The position numbers were made by a program, and so were the translations under genes. A model generated the notes under the pieces. The model was not told where the DNA came from and searched no databases. It saw only the letters and a list, made by a program, of their open reading frames with translations. A DNA stretch of 64,000 bases, taken from assembly GCF_002155425.1 (NCBI RefSeq), contig NZ_MUYG01000011.1, positions 310,001 to 374,000 of the forward strand, written 5' to 3'. This stretch comes from Erythrobacter donghaensis. Its GTDB lineage: Bacteria; Pseudomonadota; Alphaproteobacteria; Sphingomonadales; Sphingomonadaceae. Positions 1-7,463 of this stretch are shown one piece after another; the first letter of the stretch is position 1, and every line of letters begins with the position of its first letter.

Positions 1-525
1 CACGTGCACCACGCCGTTCGAGGTCATCACGTCGGCCTGCGTGACGGCAGTCGCGCCGCCCTTGGCATCGGTGATGATGATGGTTTCGCCCGAAAGGCGC
101 GCGGTCAGCTTGCCGCCCGATACGGTGGTGAGCGTGGCGCTGCCGCCATGCTTCTTGATCAGCGCCACCAGATCGGCGGCGGTCACCTTACCGGCTACTG
201 CATGGTAGGTGAGGATGGTGGTCAGCGTGCCCTTGTTTTCAGGCTTCACCAGCGTGCCGACCGTGCCGGCGGGCAGCTTGGCGAAGGCGGTGTCGGTGGG
301 GGCGAAGACGGTGAAGGGGCCGGGGCTCGACAGGGTGTCGACGAGGCCAGCGGCCTTGACCGCGGCGACCAGCGTGTTGTGGACGCCGGTGCTCATGGCG
401 GTCTGGACGATGTTCGCTTCGGCCTTCTTTTCCATGTGGTGATCGGCCAGCGCCGGGACAGCGGCAAGGCCGGTGGTCACAGCGAGTGCGGCGGCGACAG
501 CGGTAAGCGTGGTCTTGAGGGTCAT
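1..525 (-). CDS. Secreted fasciclin (FAS1) domain protein, copy 1; 3' end beyond window
   Basis: The 175 visible codons start with a signal peptide (MTLKTTLTAVAAALAVTTGL, then an AVPALA cleavage region) followed by DHHMEKK. A single FAS1 domain follows, with its hallmark GPFTVFAPTDTAF segment near residues 77-89 and the late ...DVMTSNGVVHV block at the window edge; only a few residues should be missing. FAS1 domains are secreted adhesion or surface modules. The start is set by an AAGGAG ribosome site at 535-540. It is a close paralogue of the gene at 763-1317, with the same architecture and many identical blocks, so a tandem duplication is likely. The ECF sigma and anti-sigma genes just upstream may control it. 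Confidence 0.9.
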   Translation of the reverse strand, partial: MTLKTTLTAVAAALAVTTGLAAVPALADHHMEKKAEANIVQTAMSTGVHNTLVAAVKAAGLVDTLSSPGPFTVFAPTDTAFAKLPAGTVGTLVKPENKGTLTTILTYHAVAGKVTAADLVALIKKHGGSATLTTVSGGKLTARLSGETIIITDAKGGATAVTQADVMTSNGVVHV

Positions 526-582
526 GACAGAGTGCTCCTTGTAATGGTTATCGGGACTGCAAGCCCTCCCGCTTGCCGCAAA

Positions 583-610
583 GCTACGGCGGCTGGAACC
601 GCAAGGATGC
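583..610 (-). promoter_or_regulatory. Candidate ECF-type promoter for fasciclin copy 1
   Basis: On the minus strand GCATCC (605-610) is separated by 16 nt from CGTAGC (583-588), about 55 nt before the start codon. This resembles the general layout of ECF promoters, whose -10 often begins CGT. The second fasciclin gene has ACATCC (1405-1410) and CGTAGA (1377-1382), but 22 nt apart, so the pairing is not cleanly shared. Treat as a candidate only. Confidence 0.3.
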
Positions 611-653
611 AAAAATAAATAATTGAAAAATCTAAGTCTTTGCAGCGCCATGC

Positions 654-690
654 AAAAACCCCGCCCGGCCATGGGGATGGCCGGACGGGG
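654..690 (-). terminator. Rho-independent terminator after fasciclin copy 2
   Basis: A 14-bp GC-rich stem with one mismatch (659-672 with 677-690) and a 4-nt loop is followed, on the minus strand, by five T (654-658). It lies about 70 nt past the stop codon at 763 and should separate the two fasciclin transcripts. Confidence 0.8.
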
Positions 691-762
691 TTGGGAAAAG
701 CGCTGCCCCCCAGGTGGAGGGGGTGGGGGATGCGAGGGGCAGCGCGAGCCGGGTAACCCGGA

Positions 763-1317
763 TCAGGCGGGCATGAACACGCCGTCGGTAACGTGAATCA
801 CGCCGTTCGAGGTCATGACGTCGGCCTTGGTCACGGTCGCCTTGCCGCCCTTGGCATCCATGATCACGACGTTGCCGTCTTCGATCATGGCGGTCAGCGT
901 GCCGCCCTGAACGGTGGTGATGGTGGCCTTGCCGCCATTGTCGGCGATCATCTTGGTCAGACTGTCGGCGGTCACCTTGCCGGTCACGGCGTGATAGGTG
1001 AGGACGCTCGTCAGCTTTTCCTTGTTCTTGGGCTGGGCGAGCGACTGGAGCGTGCCTTCCGGCAGTTCGAGGAAGGCCGCATCGGTCGGCGCGAAGACGG
1101 TGAAGGGGCCCGGCGCGGTCAGCGTGTCGGCAAGGCCGGCGGCCTTGACCGCGCTGACCAGCGTGTTGTGCATGCCGGTGCTTTCGGCGGTGGCGACGAT
1201 GTCGGCTTCAGCCGCCTTTTCCATGTGATGGTCGGCCAGCGCGGGCGCGGCGACGAGGCCGGTGGTGGCGACCAGCGCTGCGGCAAGGGCGGCGGTGAGG
1301 GTGTTCTTATTGGTCAT
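763..1317 (-). CDS. Secreted fasciclin (FAS1) domain protein, copy 2
   Basis: 184-residue protein with an N-terminal signal peptide (MTNKNTLTAALAAALVATTG, then VAAPALA), a DHHMEKAAEAD linker, and one FAS1 domain. The domain shows GPFTVFAPTDAAFLELP and ends DVMTSNGVIHVTDGVFMPA. The start at 1317 has an AAGGAG site at 1325-1330; a longer frame to 1377 lacks one and would put a charged leader ahead of the signal peptide. FAS1 proteins act outside the cytoplasm in adhesion or surface interactions; the ligand cannot be told from sequence. The leader can form two competing hairpins, one covering the ribosome site. It lies 146 bp downstream of the anti-sigma gene. Confidence 0.92.
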   Translation of the reverse strand: MTNKNTLTAALAAALVATTGLVAAPALADHHMEKAAEADIVATAESTGMHNTLVSAVKAAGLADTLTAPGPFTVFAPTDAAFLELPEGTLQSLAQPKNKEKLTSVLTYHAVTGKVTADSLTKMIADNGGKATITTVQGGTLTAMIEDGNVVIMDAKGGKATVTKADVMTSNGVIHVTDGVFMPA

Positions 1318-1326
1318 TTCGGTTCT

Positions 1327-1392
1327 CCTTCTTATGCAGGCGTCACGGGGGGAGACGACACCTGCCTGCATAGGCATCTACGCATAAGAAGG
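1327..1392 (-). promoter_or_regulatory. Two mutually exclusive hairpins in the fasciclin leader
   Basis: An 11-bp perfect inverted repeat (1327-1337 with 1382-1392) would, in the minus-strand transcript, pair with the GGAA part of the Shine-Dalgarno at 1325-1330. A second perfect 9-bp inverted repeat (1333-1341 with 1364-1372) uses part of the same strand (1333-1337), so the two cannot form together. This has the geometry of a translational on/off switch. It holds only if transcription starts upstream of 1392. Confidence 0.45.
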
Positions 1393-1463
1393 GATTTTGG
1401 ACCCGGATGTGCCTGCTAATGCGGATGAATCGCCGCTGTGATGCGGCGAGCCGAGCCTCTCGC

Positions 1464-2243
1464 TCAGATCCGCGTGAAGGCGCCCTTGGCGACCACGGGC
1501 CCGGCATCCTTGCCTTCGGGCTTGCCGCCGATCGGCTCGCGGGTGAGCACCAGACTGGCCCCCTCGCCAAGCTTGGCGGTGACCGTCTGCGGCAGTTCCA
1601 TGCTGCGCACTTCGCCCGGCGCCACCACGCCCAGCGATTGCAGCGGCGTGCCATCTGCGGGCACGAGCCACAATTCGTGATCGTGCACGCCGTCGGCGGT
1701 GAGGCCGATCGCGCCCACCACCATGCGCTGCGATTCCGGGATATAGGTCACGTCGAGCCTGAGCCCGCTTTCGCCCACGGGCACGGTCGCCACCATCGGC
1801 GCGGCAGCGGCGAGCTGTGCGGGGGGCGCTTCGCCGGGCGAGCGGCCCGGTGCGGAGAAGAACAGCGCCAGCGCCACGGCGGCCGCGGCGGAGGTCAGGC
1901 CCGCCACCCAGCGCCAGCGCCGCACCTCGGCCTTGAGGGCGACGACATTGGGTGCAGGCGCATGGGGCGCGGCGGAGGTTTGCGCTGCGGCCTGCGTTGC
2001 TACCCGCGCGGCGATGCCCTGCCACACGTGGTCGCTGGGCTCTGCGCCGGGGATCGCGTCGGTGAGCGGGGCGAACCAGTCGTCCCACCATTGCTTGCGC
2101 CACGCGAAATCGGGATCGGTCGCGGCCTTGCCGCGCGCGGCGAGCAGCTCCTCGCCTTCGAGCAGGCCCAGCGCCCATTCGGCGGCGATCATCGGATCGT
2201 CGCGCTTCACGCCGTCATCGGGAGTGTTCTCGGGCCCGCTCAT
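1464..2243 (-). CDS. Anti-sigma factor, RskA family
   Basis: 259-residue protein. An acidic cytoplasmic N-terminal region (about 1-80, with AEWALGLLEGEE typical of RskA-type anti-sigma domains) is followed by a linker, one membrane helix near 112-129, and a C-terminal extracytoplasmic RskA domain ending in the conserved LVLTREPIGGKPEGK...GPVVAKG block. No HxxxCxxC zinc motif is seen. Its ATG overlaps the sigma factor stop by 4 nt (ATGA), the usual coupling of a sigma factor to its antagonist. It should hold the sigma factor at the membrane and release it after regulated proteolysis. The family and pairing are clear; the signal is unknown. Confidence 0.9.
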   Translation of the reverse strand: MSGPENTPDDGVKRDDPMIAAEWALGLLEGEELLAARGKAATDPDFAWRKQWWDDWFAPLTDAIPGAEPSDHVWQGIAARVATQAAAQTSAAPHAPAPNVVALKAEVRRWRWVAGLTSAAAAVALALFFSAPGRSPGEAPPAQLAAAAPMVATVPVGESGLRLDVTYIPESQRMVVGAIGLTADGVHDHELWLVPADGTPLQSLGVVAPGEVRSMELPQTVTAKLGEGASLVLTREPIGGKPEGKDAGPVVAKGAFTRI

Positions 2244-2827
2244 GACGCCTCGCTCGCTTCGAGACAGGCGCGCAGGCGTTGCAGGCCCCGGCGGATCCAG
2301 CTTTTCATGGTGCCCAAGGGGACATCGGCGCTTTCGGCCAGCTGAGCATAGGTCTTGCCCTCGAAAAAGGCGGCGCGGATGTGGCCCTGCGTGCGCGTAT
2401 CCAGCGCGCCGAGGCACTTGTGGATCTGTGCGGCCTGCTGCGCGTCGATCAGCAGCGCATCGGCAAGCGGGCGCTCGTCGGGCAGGGGCGCGGCCTCTTC
2501 GACCGGCACCGCCCCGCCGCGCACCTTGCCGGTGCGCAGCCGATCGATCGCGCGGTTGCGCGCAAACGCCGAAAGCCACGCGATCGGGCTCGCGCGGGTC
2601 GGGTCATAGCGGTCTGCCCGCTGCCAGAGATTGACATAGACGTCCTGCAAGGCGTCCTCGGCTTCCTTTCGATCGCCCAAGATACGCAGGGTGATCCCGA
2701 AGAGTTTCACCCGCGTCGCACGATAGATTTCTTCCAGCGCGGACTGGTCGCCGGCAGCCAGCCGCGCCATCGCATCGCGCAGCGCCTCGCGCGCTTCGTC
2801 GGAGGAGGGGCGGGGGCGCGCGGCCAT
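2240..2827 (-). CDS. ECF-subfamily RNA polymerase sigma factor (SigK-like)
   Basis: 195-residue protein with sigma-70 region 2 (about 30-100; EDALQDVYVNLWQRADRYDP and the following RNRAIDRLR helix) and region 4 (about 135-190; helix-turn-helix around EGKTYAQLAESADVPLGTMK). The ATG at 2827 shares its A with the stop of the upstream cation-efflux gene (TGATG), favouring this start over one seven codons earlier. It is directly followed by an RskA anti-sigma gene and then two FAS1 genes. In mycobacteria SigK/RskA controls FAS1 proteins MPT70/MPT83, so those are its likely targets; that is inference. Confidence 0.93.
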   Translation of the reverse strand: MAARPRPSSDEAREALRDAMARLAAGDQSALEEIYRATRVKLFGITLRILGDRKEAEDALQDVYVNLWQRADRYDPTRASPIAWLSAFARNRAIDRLRTGKVRGGAVPVEEAAPLPDERPLADALLIDAQQAAQIHKCLGALDTRTQGHIRAAFFEGKTYAQLAESADVPLGTMKSWIRRGLQRLRACLEASEAS

Positions 2828-3795
2828 CAGGGGCACCCCAGTCCGCACGGGTTTTCGCCGCTTTCGACCTGCAATGTCGCATGGCCCACCCCGAAACGCG
2901 CTTCGAGCGAGGCGGCGACTTCGCGCAGGAAAGAGTCGGGCGCGGGGCGGCCCGGCATCACCAGATGCGCGGTCAGTGCGACTTCGGTGGTGGACATCGG
3001 CCAGACGTGCAGATCGTGGACCGCGCTCACTCCATCAAAGCTGGCAAGGTGCTGCCTGACTGCCTCGGGGTCGATCCCCTCGGGCGCGGCGAGCAGGCCC
3101 ATGGTGAGGCTGTCGCGCGCAAGGCCCCATGTGCCGACCGCAATGACCGCGACGATCACAAGGCTCACCACCGGGTCGATCCAGGCGAGGCTCGTGACAA
3201 GGATCGCGACCCCCGCCACCACCACGCCCAGCGACACCAGCGCATCGGCCACCATGTGCAGATAGGCGCCGCGAATATTGATATCCTCTTGCCCCTTCAC
3301 GAACAGCATGGCCGTCAACGCGTTGATCGCGATCCCGATCCCGGCGACGACGATCATCGCAATGGCCTGCGGGGCTTGCGGGGTCATCAGCCGGTGCACG
3401 GTCTCGAACAGGATCGCCCCGATCGCCACCGCCAGCAGCAGCGCATTGGCGAGGGCTGCGAGGATGGTCGAGCTCTTGTAGCCATAGGTGAAGCGCCCCT
3501 GCGCCGGGCGCTTGGCGGCGATGCTGGCGACCCAGGCGAGCACCAGCGCCAGCACATCGGACAGGTTGTGGCCCGCGTCCGCCAGCAGCGCCATCGACCC
3601 GTACCAGAGCCCCGCCGCTGCCTCGATCAGCACGAAGCCGGAGTTGAGGGCGATCCCGATAACGAAGGCCCGGCCGAAGTCGGCCGGCGCGTGGTGGTGA
3701 TGCCCGTGCGAATGGCCGTGCGAATGGCCATGCGCGTGCCCACCATGCCCGTGTGCATGGTCATGATCATGATGAGGATGGGCCTTGGCGTGCAT
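2827..3795 (-). CDS. czcD: Cation diffusion facilitator (zinc/cobalt/cadmium exporter)
   Basis: 322-residue inner-membrane CDF transporter of the CzcD/ZitB type. The first 37 residues are extremely His-rich (repeated HGHSHG and HHHH), a metal-binding tail. Six membrane helices follow, with the two HxxxD zinc-site motifs HNLSD (helix 2) and HMVAD (helix 5), then a cytoplasmic C-terminal domain with VHDLHVWPMS. It should export divalent metal in exchange for protons. It sits 6 bp after mtgA and shares one base with the ECF sigma gene, so pump and regulator are co-translated. The metal is not resolved; zinc is most likely. Confidence 0.93.
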   Translation of the reverse strand: MHAKAHPHHDHDHAHGHGGHAHGHSHGHSHGHHHHAPADFGRAFVIGIALNSGFVLIEAAAGLWYGSMALLADAGHNLSDVLALVLAWVASIAAKRPAQGRFTYGYKSSTILAALANALLLAVAIGAILFETVHRLMTPQAPQAIAMIVVAGIGIAINALTAMLFVKGQEDINIRGAYLHMVADALVSLGVVVAGVAILVTSLAWIDPVVSLVIVAVIAVGTWGLARDSLTMGLLAAPEGIDPEAVRQHLASFDGVSAVHDLHVWPMSTTEVALTAHLVMPGRPAPDSFLREVAASLEARFGVGHATLQVESGENPCGLGCP

Positions 3796-3801
3796 CGCGC
3801 G

Positions 3802-4473
3802 TCAGTTGTAGACGCAAGCATCGAGCCCGTCACTCCTGACGATGCCGATCCGGCGTTCGATCCGGTTACCGTGGCGCGCCAGCCACCCGCCGGGGTTCTT
3901 GACCGAGCGTTTCTTGGGGCTCGGCAGCGCGGCAGCCATGCGGCTGGCCTCGTCGGGCGAAAGACGCGCAGCGGAATGGCCGAAATAGCGCTGCGACCCG
4001 GCCTCGGCGCCGTAGGTGCCGATCCCGGTTTCGGCGACGTTGAGATAGACCTCCATGATCCGCCGCTTGCCCCATACGGTCTCGATCCACAGCGTGAACC
4101 ACGCCTCCAGACCTTTTCGGACATAGCCGCCGCCCTGCCACAGAAAGACGTTCTTGGCGGTCTGCTGGCTGATGGTCGATCCGCCCCTGATCCGGCCGCC
4201 TTCCATGTTTTCGCGCATCGCCTGCTCGATCGCCTCGGCATCGAAGCCGTAATGCTCGCAGAAGCGCGAATCCTCCGCCGCGATCACCGCGCTCACCAGA
4301 TTGCGGTCGATATTGTCGAGGCTTTCCCAGTCCTTGGTGATGCCTTCGCCGTCCATCAGCATGGTCGCAGTGACAGGCACGGGCAGCCACTTGAAGGCGA
4401 ACACCAGCACCAGCGTGAGCACGAAGAAGCCGGCAAAGGCCTTGGCGAGGAAGCGGACGATTTTGAGGATCAT
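3802..4473 (-). CDS. mtgA: Monofunctional biosynthetic peptidoglycan transglycosylase
   Basis: 223-residue protein with a short cytoplasmic tail, one N-terminal membrane anchor (about 8-28) and a GT51 domain. Diagnostic stretches are IAAEDSRFCEHYGFD (catalytic Glu), GGSTISQQTAKNVFLW and KRRIMEVYLNVAETG. It polymerises lipid II into glycan strands at the periplasmic face. The start at 4473 puts the anchor at the N-terminus; an in-frame extension to 4626 reads through the upstream gene. It follows the exported protein gene by 23 bp and precedes the CDF gene by 6 bp, so it belongs to the operon from 5093. Confidence 0.95.
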   Translation of the reverse strand: MILKIVRFLAKAFAGFFVLTLVLVFAFKWLPVPVTATMLMDGEGITKDWESLDNIDRNLVSAVIAAEDSRFCEHYGFDAEAIEQAMRENMEGGRIRGGSTISQQTAKNVFLWQGGGYVRKGLEAWFTLWIETVWGKRRIMEVYLNVAETGIGTYGAEAGSQRYFGHSAARLSPDEASRMAAALPSPKKRSVKNPGGWLARHGNRIERRIGIVRSDGLDACVYN

Positions 4474-4496
4474 GGGTGGACGATTTTCAGCAAGGG

Positions 4497-5093
4497 TCAG
4501 TTCGGCCCGCCCAGCGCCGGGCTGAGGGCCAGCGCCTTGAGGAAGGGGGCGAGGTCGGGGAAGTCTTCCGCCGGGCCGTTCCAGCTGGCGCGATACTTGA
4601 CCAGCCACGCCCCGTCGGCGGTGCAATGCAGATAGGCTTCCGACACCAGCGCGGGGATGCCTTCGCGCATCGCGCCTGCGGGGATCAGATAGCGCGCGCG
4701 GTGTGCGGTCAGATCGCCTGTGCCGTTGGGGGCCAGCGTCATGCCTTTCGAAAGCGTCTGCAGCCCCTTGTAGCGCCGGATCGCCTGCTCGACCCCTGCG
4801 AATTCCTCGGCGCAGCTGGTTTCGGGATATTGCGGATAGACGAACACATCGACCAGCAGTTTGTGCGGGCCGCGCTGCGCCGTGTAGGACACGCCGACAT
4901 TGGCGCCCGTATCATCGAACTCGGTGACATCGTCGCGTTCGAAGCCGAGCACGCTGTCCGGGAATTGTGCGCCTGAGGCTTCGTGCAGCCACGGCCCGGC
5001 GGGCGGGTTGAACTGCGTTTGCGCCATGGCAGGGCCGGCGACAAGCGCGCACAGCAGGGCCGCAAGCCCGGTCAGCAGCGATTTGACAGTCAT
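4497..5093 (-). CDS. Exported protein of unknown function
   Basis: 198-residue protein with a clear signal peptide (MTVKSLLTGLAALLCALVAG then PAMA, cleavage before QTQFNPP). The mature part has two cysteines (in ETSCAEEF and LHCTADGA) that could form a disulfide. I do not recognise the family. It is the first gene of the minus-strand run leading into mtgA, czcD and the ECF sigma pair, and it is divergent from the M20 amidohydrolase at 5247. The 153 bp between them must hold both promoters; no convincing boxes were seen. Confidence 0.75.
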   Translation of the reverse strand: MTVKSLLTGLAALLCALVAGPAMAQTQFNPPAGPWLHEASGAQFPDSVLGFERDDVTEFDDTGANVGVSYTAQRGPHKLLVDVFVYPQYPETSCAEEFAGVEQAIRRYKGLQTLSKGMTLAPNGTGDLTAHRARYLIPAGAMREGIPALVSEAYLHCTADGAWLVKYRASWNGPAEDFPDLAPFLKALALSPALGGPN

Positions 5094-5246
5094 GAAGCGC
5101 TCTTTGGTCAGAAGGTTGATCGCAGCGCCAGCATGGACGAGCCCCGCGCCAGCGCAAGCGCAAATATGCGGGCAGCTGCGCGCGCGCTTGCAGGATGGGC
5201 CGCGGCGCGGCTACCGTGACGGGGAATCCAACGGGGAGATACCATC

Positions 5247-6578
5247 ATGCGCCTGTTCCACCTTGCCGCCAGCACGCTCGCGCTTGCCGCTGCCGCCGCG
5301 CAGCCTGCGCTGGCCGAAGACCCGGCCACCCGCGCCGCGATCGAGGCGGAGTATGACAATTATCTCGAACCGCTGTTCCTCGATTTCCACCAGAACCCCG
5401 AGCTTTCCTACCTCGAAAACCGCACCGCCGCGAAGATGGCGACCGAGCTGCGCGCGGCGGGGCTAACCGTGACCGAGAGCGTCGGCGGCACCGGTGTCGT
5501 CGGCATCCTCAAGAACGGCGAAGGCCCGCTGATCCTGCTGCGCGCCGATATGGACGGGCTGCCGGTCGAGGAGAAGACCGGGCTCGATTACGCCTCCAAG
5601 GCGATGCAGACCGGGCAGGACGGCAAGGAATACCCCGTGATGCACGCCTGCGGGCATGATGTGCACATCACGTCGATGGTGGCGACCGCGCGGCGGCTGG
5701 CGGCGATGAAGGACCAGTGGAAAGGCACGCTGATGTTCATCGTCCAGCCGGCCGAGGAACGCGTCGGCGGGGCCAAGGCGATGATGGCCGACGGGCTCTA
5801 CGACCGCTTCGGCAAGCCCGACTATGCGCTGGCCTTCCACGTCGCCGCGGATCTGGAGACGGGCAAGGTCTCGGCTGCGGAGGGGATCCAGTATTCCTCC
5901 TCGGATTCAATCGACATCATCGTGCCCGGCGTCGGCACCCACGGCGCCGCGCCGCATCTGGGCAAGGACCCGGTCTATATCGCGGCGCAGATCGTGACCG
6001 CGCTGCAATCGATCGACAGCCGCGAGGTTTCTCCATTGAAGCCGGTGGTGGTGACCGTCGGCAGCTTCCATGCCGGGTCGAAGCACAACATCATCTCCGA
6101 CGAGGCCAAGCTGCAGGTCACCGTGCGCGCCAATGACGAGGAGACCCGCGCGCAGGTGATCGCCGCGATCGAGCGGATCGCGGTCAATATCGGCAAGGCC
6201 AATGGCCTGCCCGACAATCTGCCGGTCGTGGTCAAGGTGCTGGAGGGAACGCCGGTGACCAACAACGATCCCGAACTCGCCCGCCGCCTCAACGCGGTGA
6301 TGGCGCGCGAGCTGGGCGCGGCGGCGTTCGAGCCCTTCGTCCAGCAGAACATGGGCGCGGAGGACTTCACCTATTTCGTGTCGCAGGACACCGGCGTGCC
6401 GGGTTACTATTTCGCGGTTGGCGGCACCACGCCGGAACGGATTGCCGCCGCCAAGGCGGGAGGGCCGCCGATTGCCGGGCACCACTCCCCCCTGTTCCAG
6501 ATCGCCCCGAGGGAGAGCGTGATCACCGGCACCCGCGCGATGGTGGCGGCGGTGCTGGATCTGGCCGGGACGAAGTAG
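5247..6578 (+). CDS. Secreted M20-family amidohydrolase/carboxypeptidase
   Basis: 443-residue metallohydrolase of the HipO/AmhX (M20D) type. A signal peptide (MRLFHLAASTLALAAAAAQP, ALA cleavage) precedes the catalytic domain, with RADMDGLPVEE (Asp101/Asp103) and MHACGHDVH (His133, Cys135, His137) as metal ligands. A lid domain of about 110 residues follows, and late metal-site residues lie in NMGAEDF and GHHSPLF. Such enzymes cleave N-acyl amino acids or peptides; export points to periplasmic scavenging. The start has a GGGGAGAT site at 5233-5240. A short exported protein gene follows after 2 bp. Confidence 0.92.
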   Translation: MRLFHLAASTLALAAAAAQPALAEDPATRAAIEAEYDNYLEPLFLDFHQNPELSYLENRTAAKMATELRAAGLTVTESVGGTGVVGILKNGEGPLILLRADMDGLPVEEKTGLDYASKAMQTGQDGKEYPVMHACGHDVHITSMVATARRLAAMKDQWKGTLMFIVQPAEERVGGAKAMMADGLYDRFGKPDYALAFHVAADLETGKVSAAEGIQYSSSDSIDIIVPGVGTHGAAPHLGKDPVYIAAQIVTALQSIDSREVSPLKPVVVTVGSFHAGSKHNIISDEAKLQVTVRANDEETRAQVIAAIERIAVNIGKANGLPDNLPVVVKVLEGTPVTNNDPELARRLNAVMARELGAAAFEPFVQQNMGAEDFTYFVSQDTGVPGYYFAVGGTTPERIAAAKAGGPPIAGHHSPLFQIAPRESVITGTRAMVAAVLDLAGTK

Positions 6579-6580
6579 CC

Positions 6581-7294
6581 ATGCGCGCGCTGGTCGCGTC
6601 GCTCGCGCTTGCGGCCGCGCTGGCCGGAGCCCCGGCGCTCGCAGCTGATGAGGGCGAGGACGACGACACCGAAATTGCGCTCGACCTGCTCCACGCGCCG
6701 CTCCCGCTTTATACCTTCGCCTGGCCGGACCTTTGGCCGCGCAGCTTCACCGATGACGGGCCGGACAAGTCGTTCGGCTGCGCGAGCCGGGTCGCTTTCG
6801 GTGACTGGCAGTTCGTTTCCGATCAGTCCGATTACAGCGGGCTGGAGGGTTGGACGCGGATCGAGAACTACGGCGTGTTCCATTGCGCCGCCAATCTCTA
6901 CGAGGCCGACGAACGCGAAGAGCTTGAACAAGGTGAATTCTCGCGCGGGCTGTTCGCGCGGATCGGAGAGGGGCGATCAGCGCAGGGCAAAACTTACGAG
7001 CTGTGGGTGCTGCAGCAGGGCTTCATCCCCGGCAGCAGCTACGTCCTGCTCGCCCGCGATCCCTCGGTACAGGAGGAAGGGACCATCGCCCGCTTCGACG
7101 TACTGCAACGCGAATGCCCGCCCGGGCGGATGCGCAAGGCCAAGGACATGGATGTCTGGTCGACCGGCTATTGTCTGATCGAGAGCCGCGACGAGCTGTT
7201 GGCGCTCGCCCGCATGATGCTGAGGAAGCCCTTTGCGGGCACATTCGTCCGGGCGGTTGAACCTGTGCCCGGTTCCGAACCGTCGGAAGATTAG
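6581..7294 (+). CDS. Exported protein of unknown function
   Basis: 237-residue protein with a signal peptide (MRALVASLALAAALAGAPA, LAA cleavage) and an acidic mature N-terminus (DEGEDDDTE). Cysteines occur in FGCASR, FHCAANL, RECPPG and GYCLIES, enough for two disulfides. I do not recognise the family. It starts 2 bp after the M20 amidohydrolase stop, so the two are surely co-transcribed and may act together in the periplasm. A parS site follows its stop codon. Confidence 0.75.
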   Translation: MRALVASLALAAALAGAPALAADEGEDDDTEIALDLLHAPLPLYTFAWPDLWPRSFTDDGPDKSFGCASRVAFGDWQFVSDQSDYSGLEGWTRIENYGVFHCAANLYEADEREELEQGEFSRGLFARIGEGRSAQGKTYELWVLQQGFIPGSSYVLLARDPSVQEEGTIARFDVLQRECPPGRMRKAKDMDVWSTGYCLIESRDELLALARMMLRKPFAGTFVRAVEPVPGSEPSED

Positions 7295-7306
7295 ATGTTC
7301 CCTAAA

Positions 7307-7322
7307 TGTTTCACGTGAAACA
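7307..7322. promoter_or_regulatory. parS: parS centromere-like site 1 (ParB binding)
   Basis: TGTTTCACGTGAAACA matches the widely conserved chromosomal parS palindrome exactly, and symmetry extends to 20 bp (7305-7324). It lies between a gene end and the rpoH terminator. ParB loads here to organise and segregate the origin region. An identical site is at 61922. Confidence 0.92.
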
Positions 7323-7341
7323 TTGGCCGGAGCCAGACGGC

Positions 7342-7371
7342 AAAAGGGCGCTGCCATCGCTGGCAACGCCC
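7342..7371 (-). terminator. Terminator downstream of rpoH
   Basis: An 11-bp stem with one mismatch (7346-7356 with 7361-7371) and a TCGC-type loop is followed by four T on the minus strand (7342-7345), about 90 nt past the rpoH stop. Confidence 0.65.
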
Positions 7372-7463
7372 CTTCAATGCCATCTCGCAAAGGCACCCGG
7401 CCGATGCGATGCCGGCGCAATGAATATACAACCACCACGCGACGACCCCGCAGCGCGCGGCGT

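Noticed and set aside
1377..1410. ECF promoter for fasciclin copy 2 matching that of copy 1
   Set aside because: ACATCC and CGTAGA are 22 nt apart, too far for a sigma factor binding the copy 1 site at 16 nt.
2881..4635. A 584-codon plus-strand frame opposite czcD and mtgA
   Set aside because: Both minus-strand genes have complete catalytic motifs; the plus frame is compositional noise.
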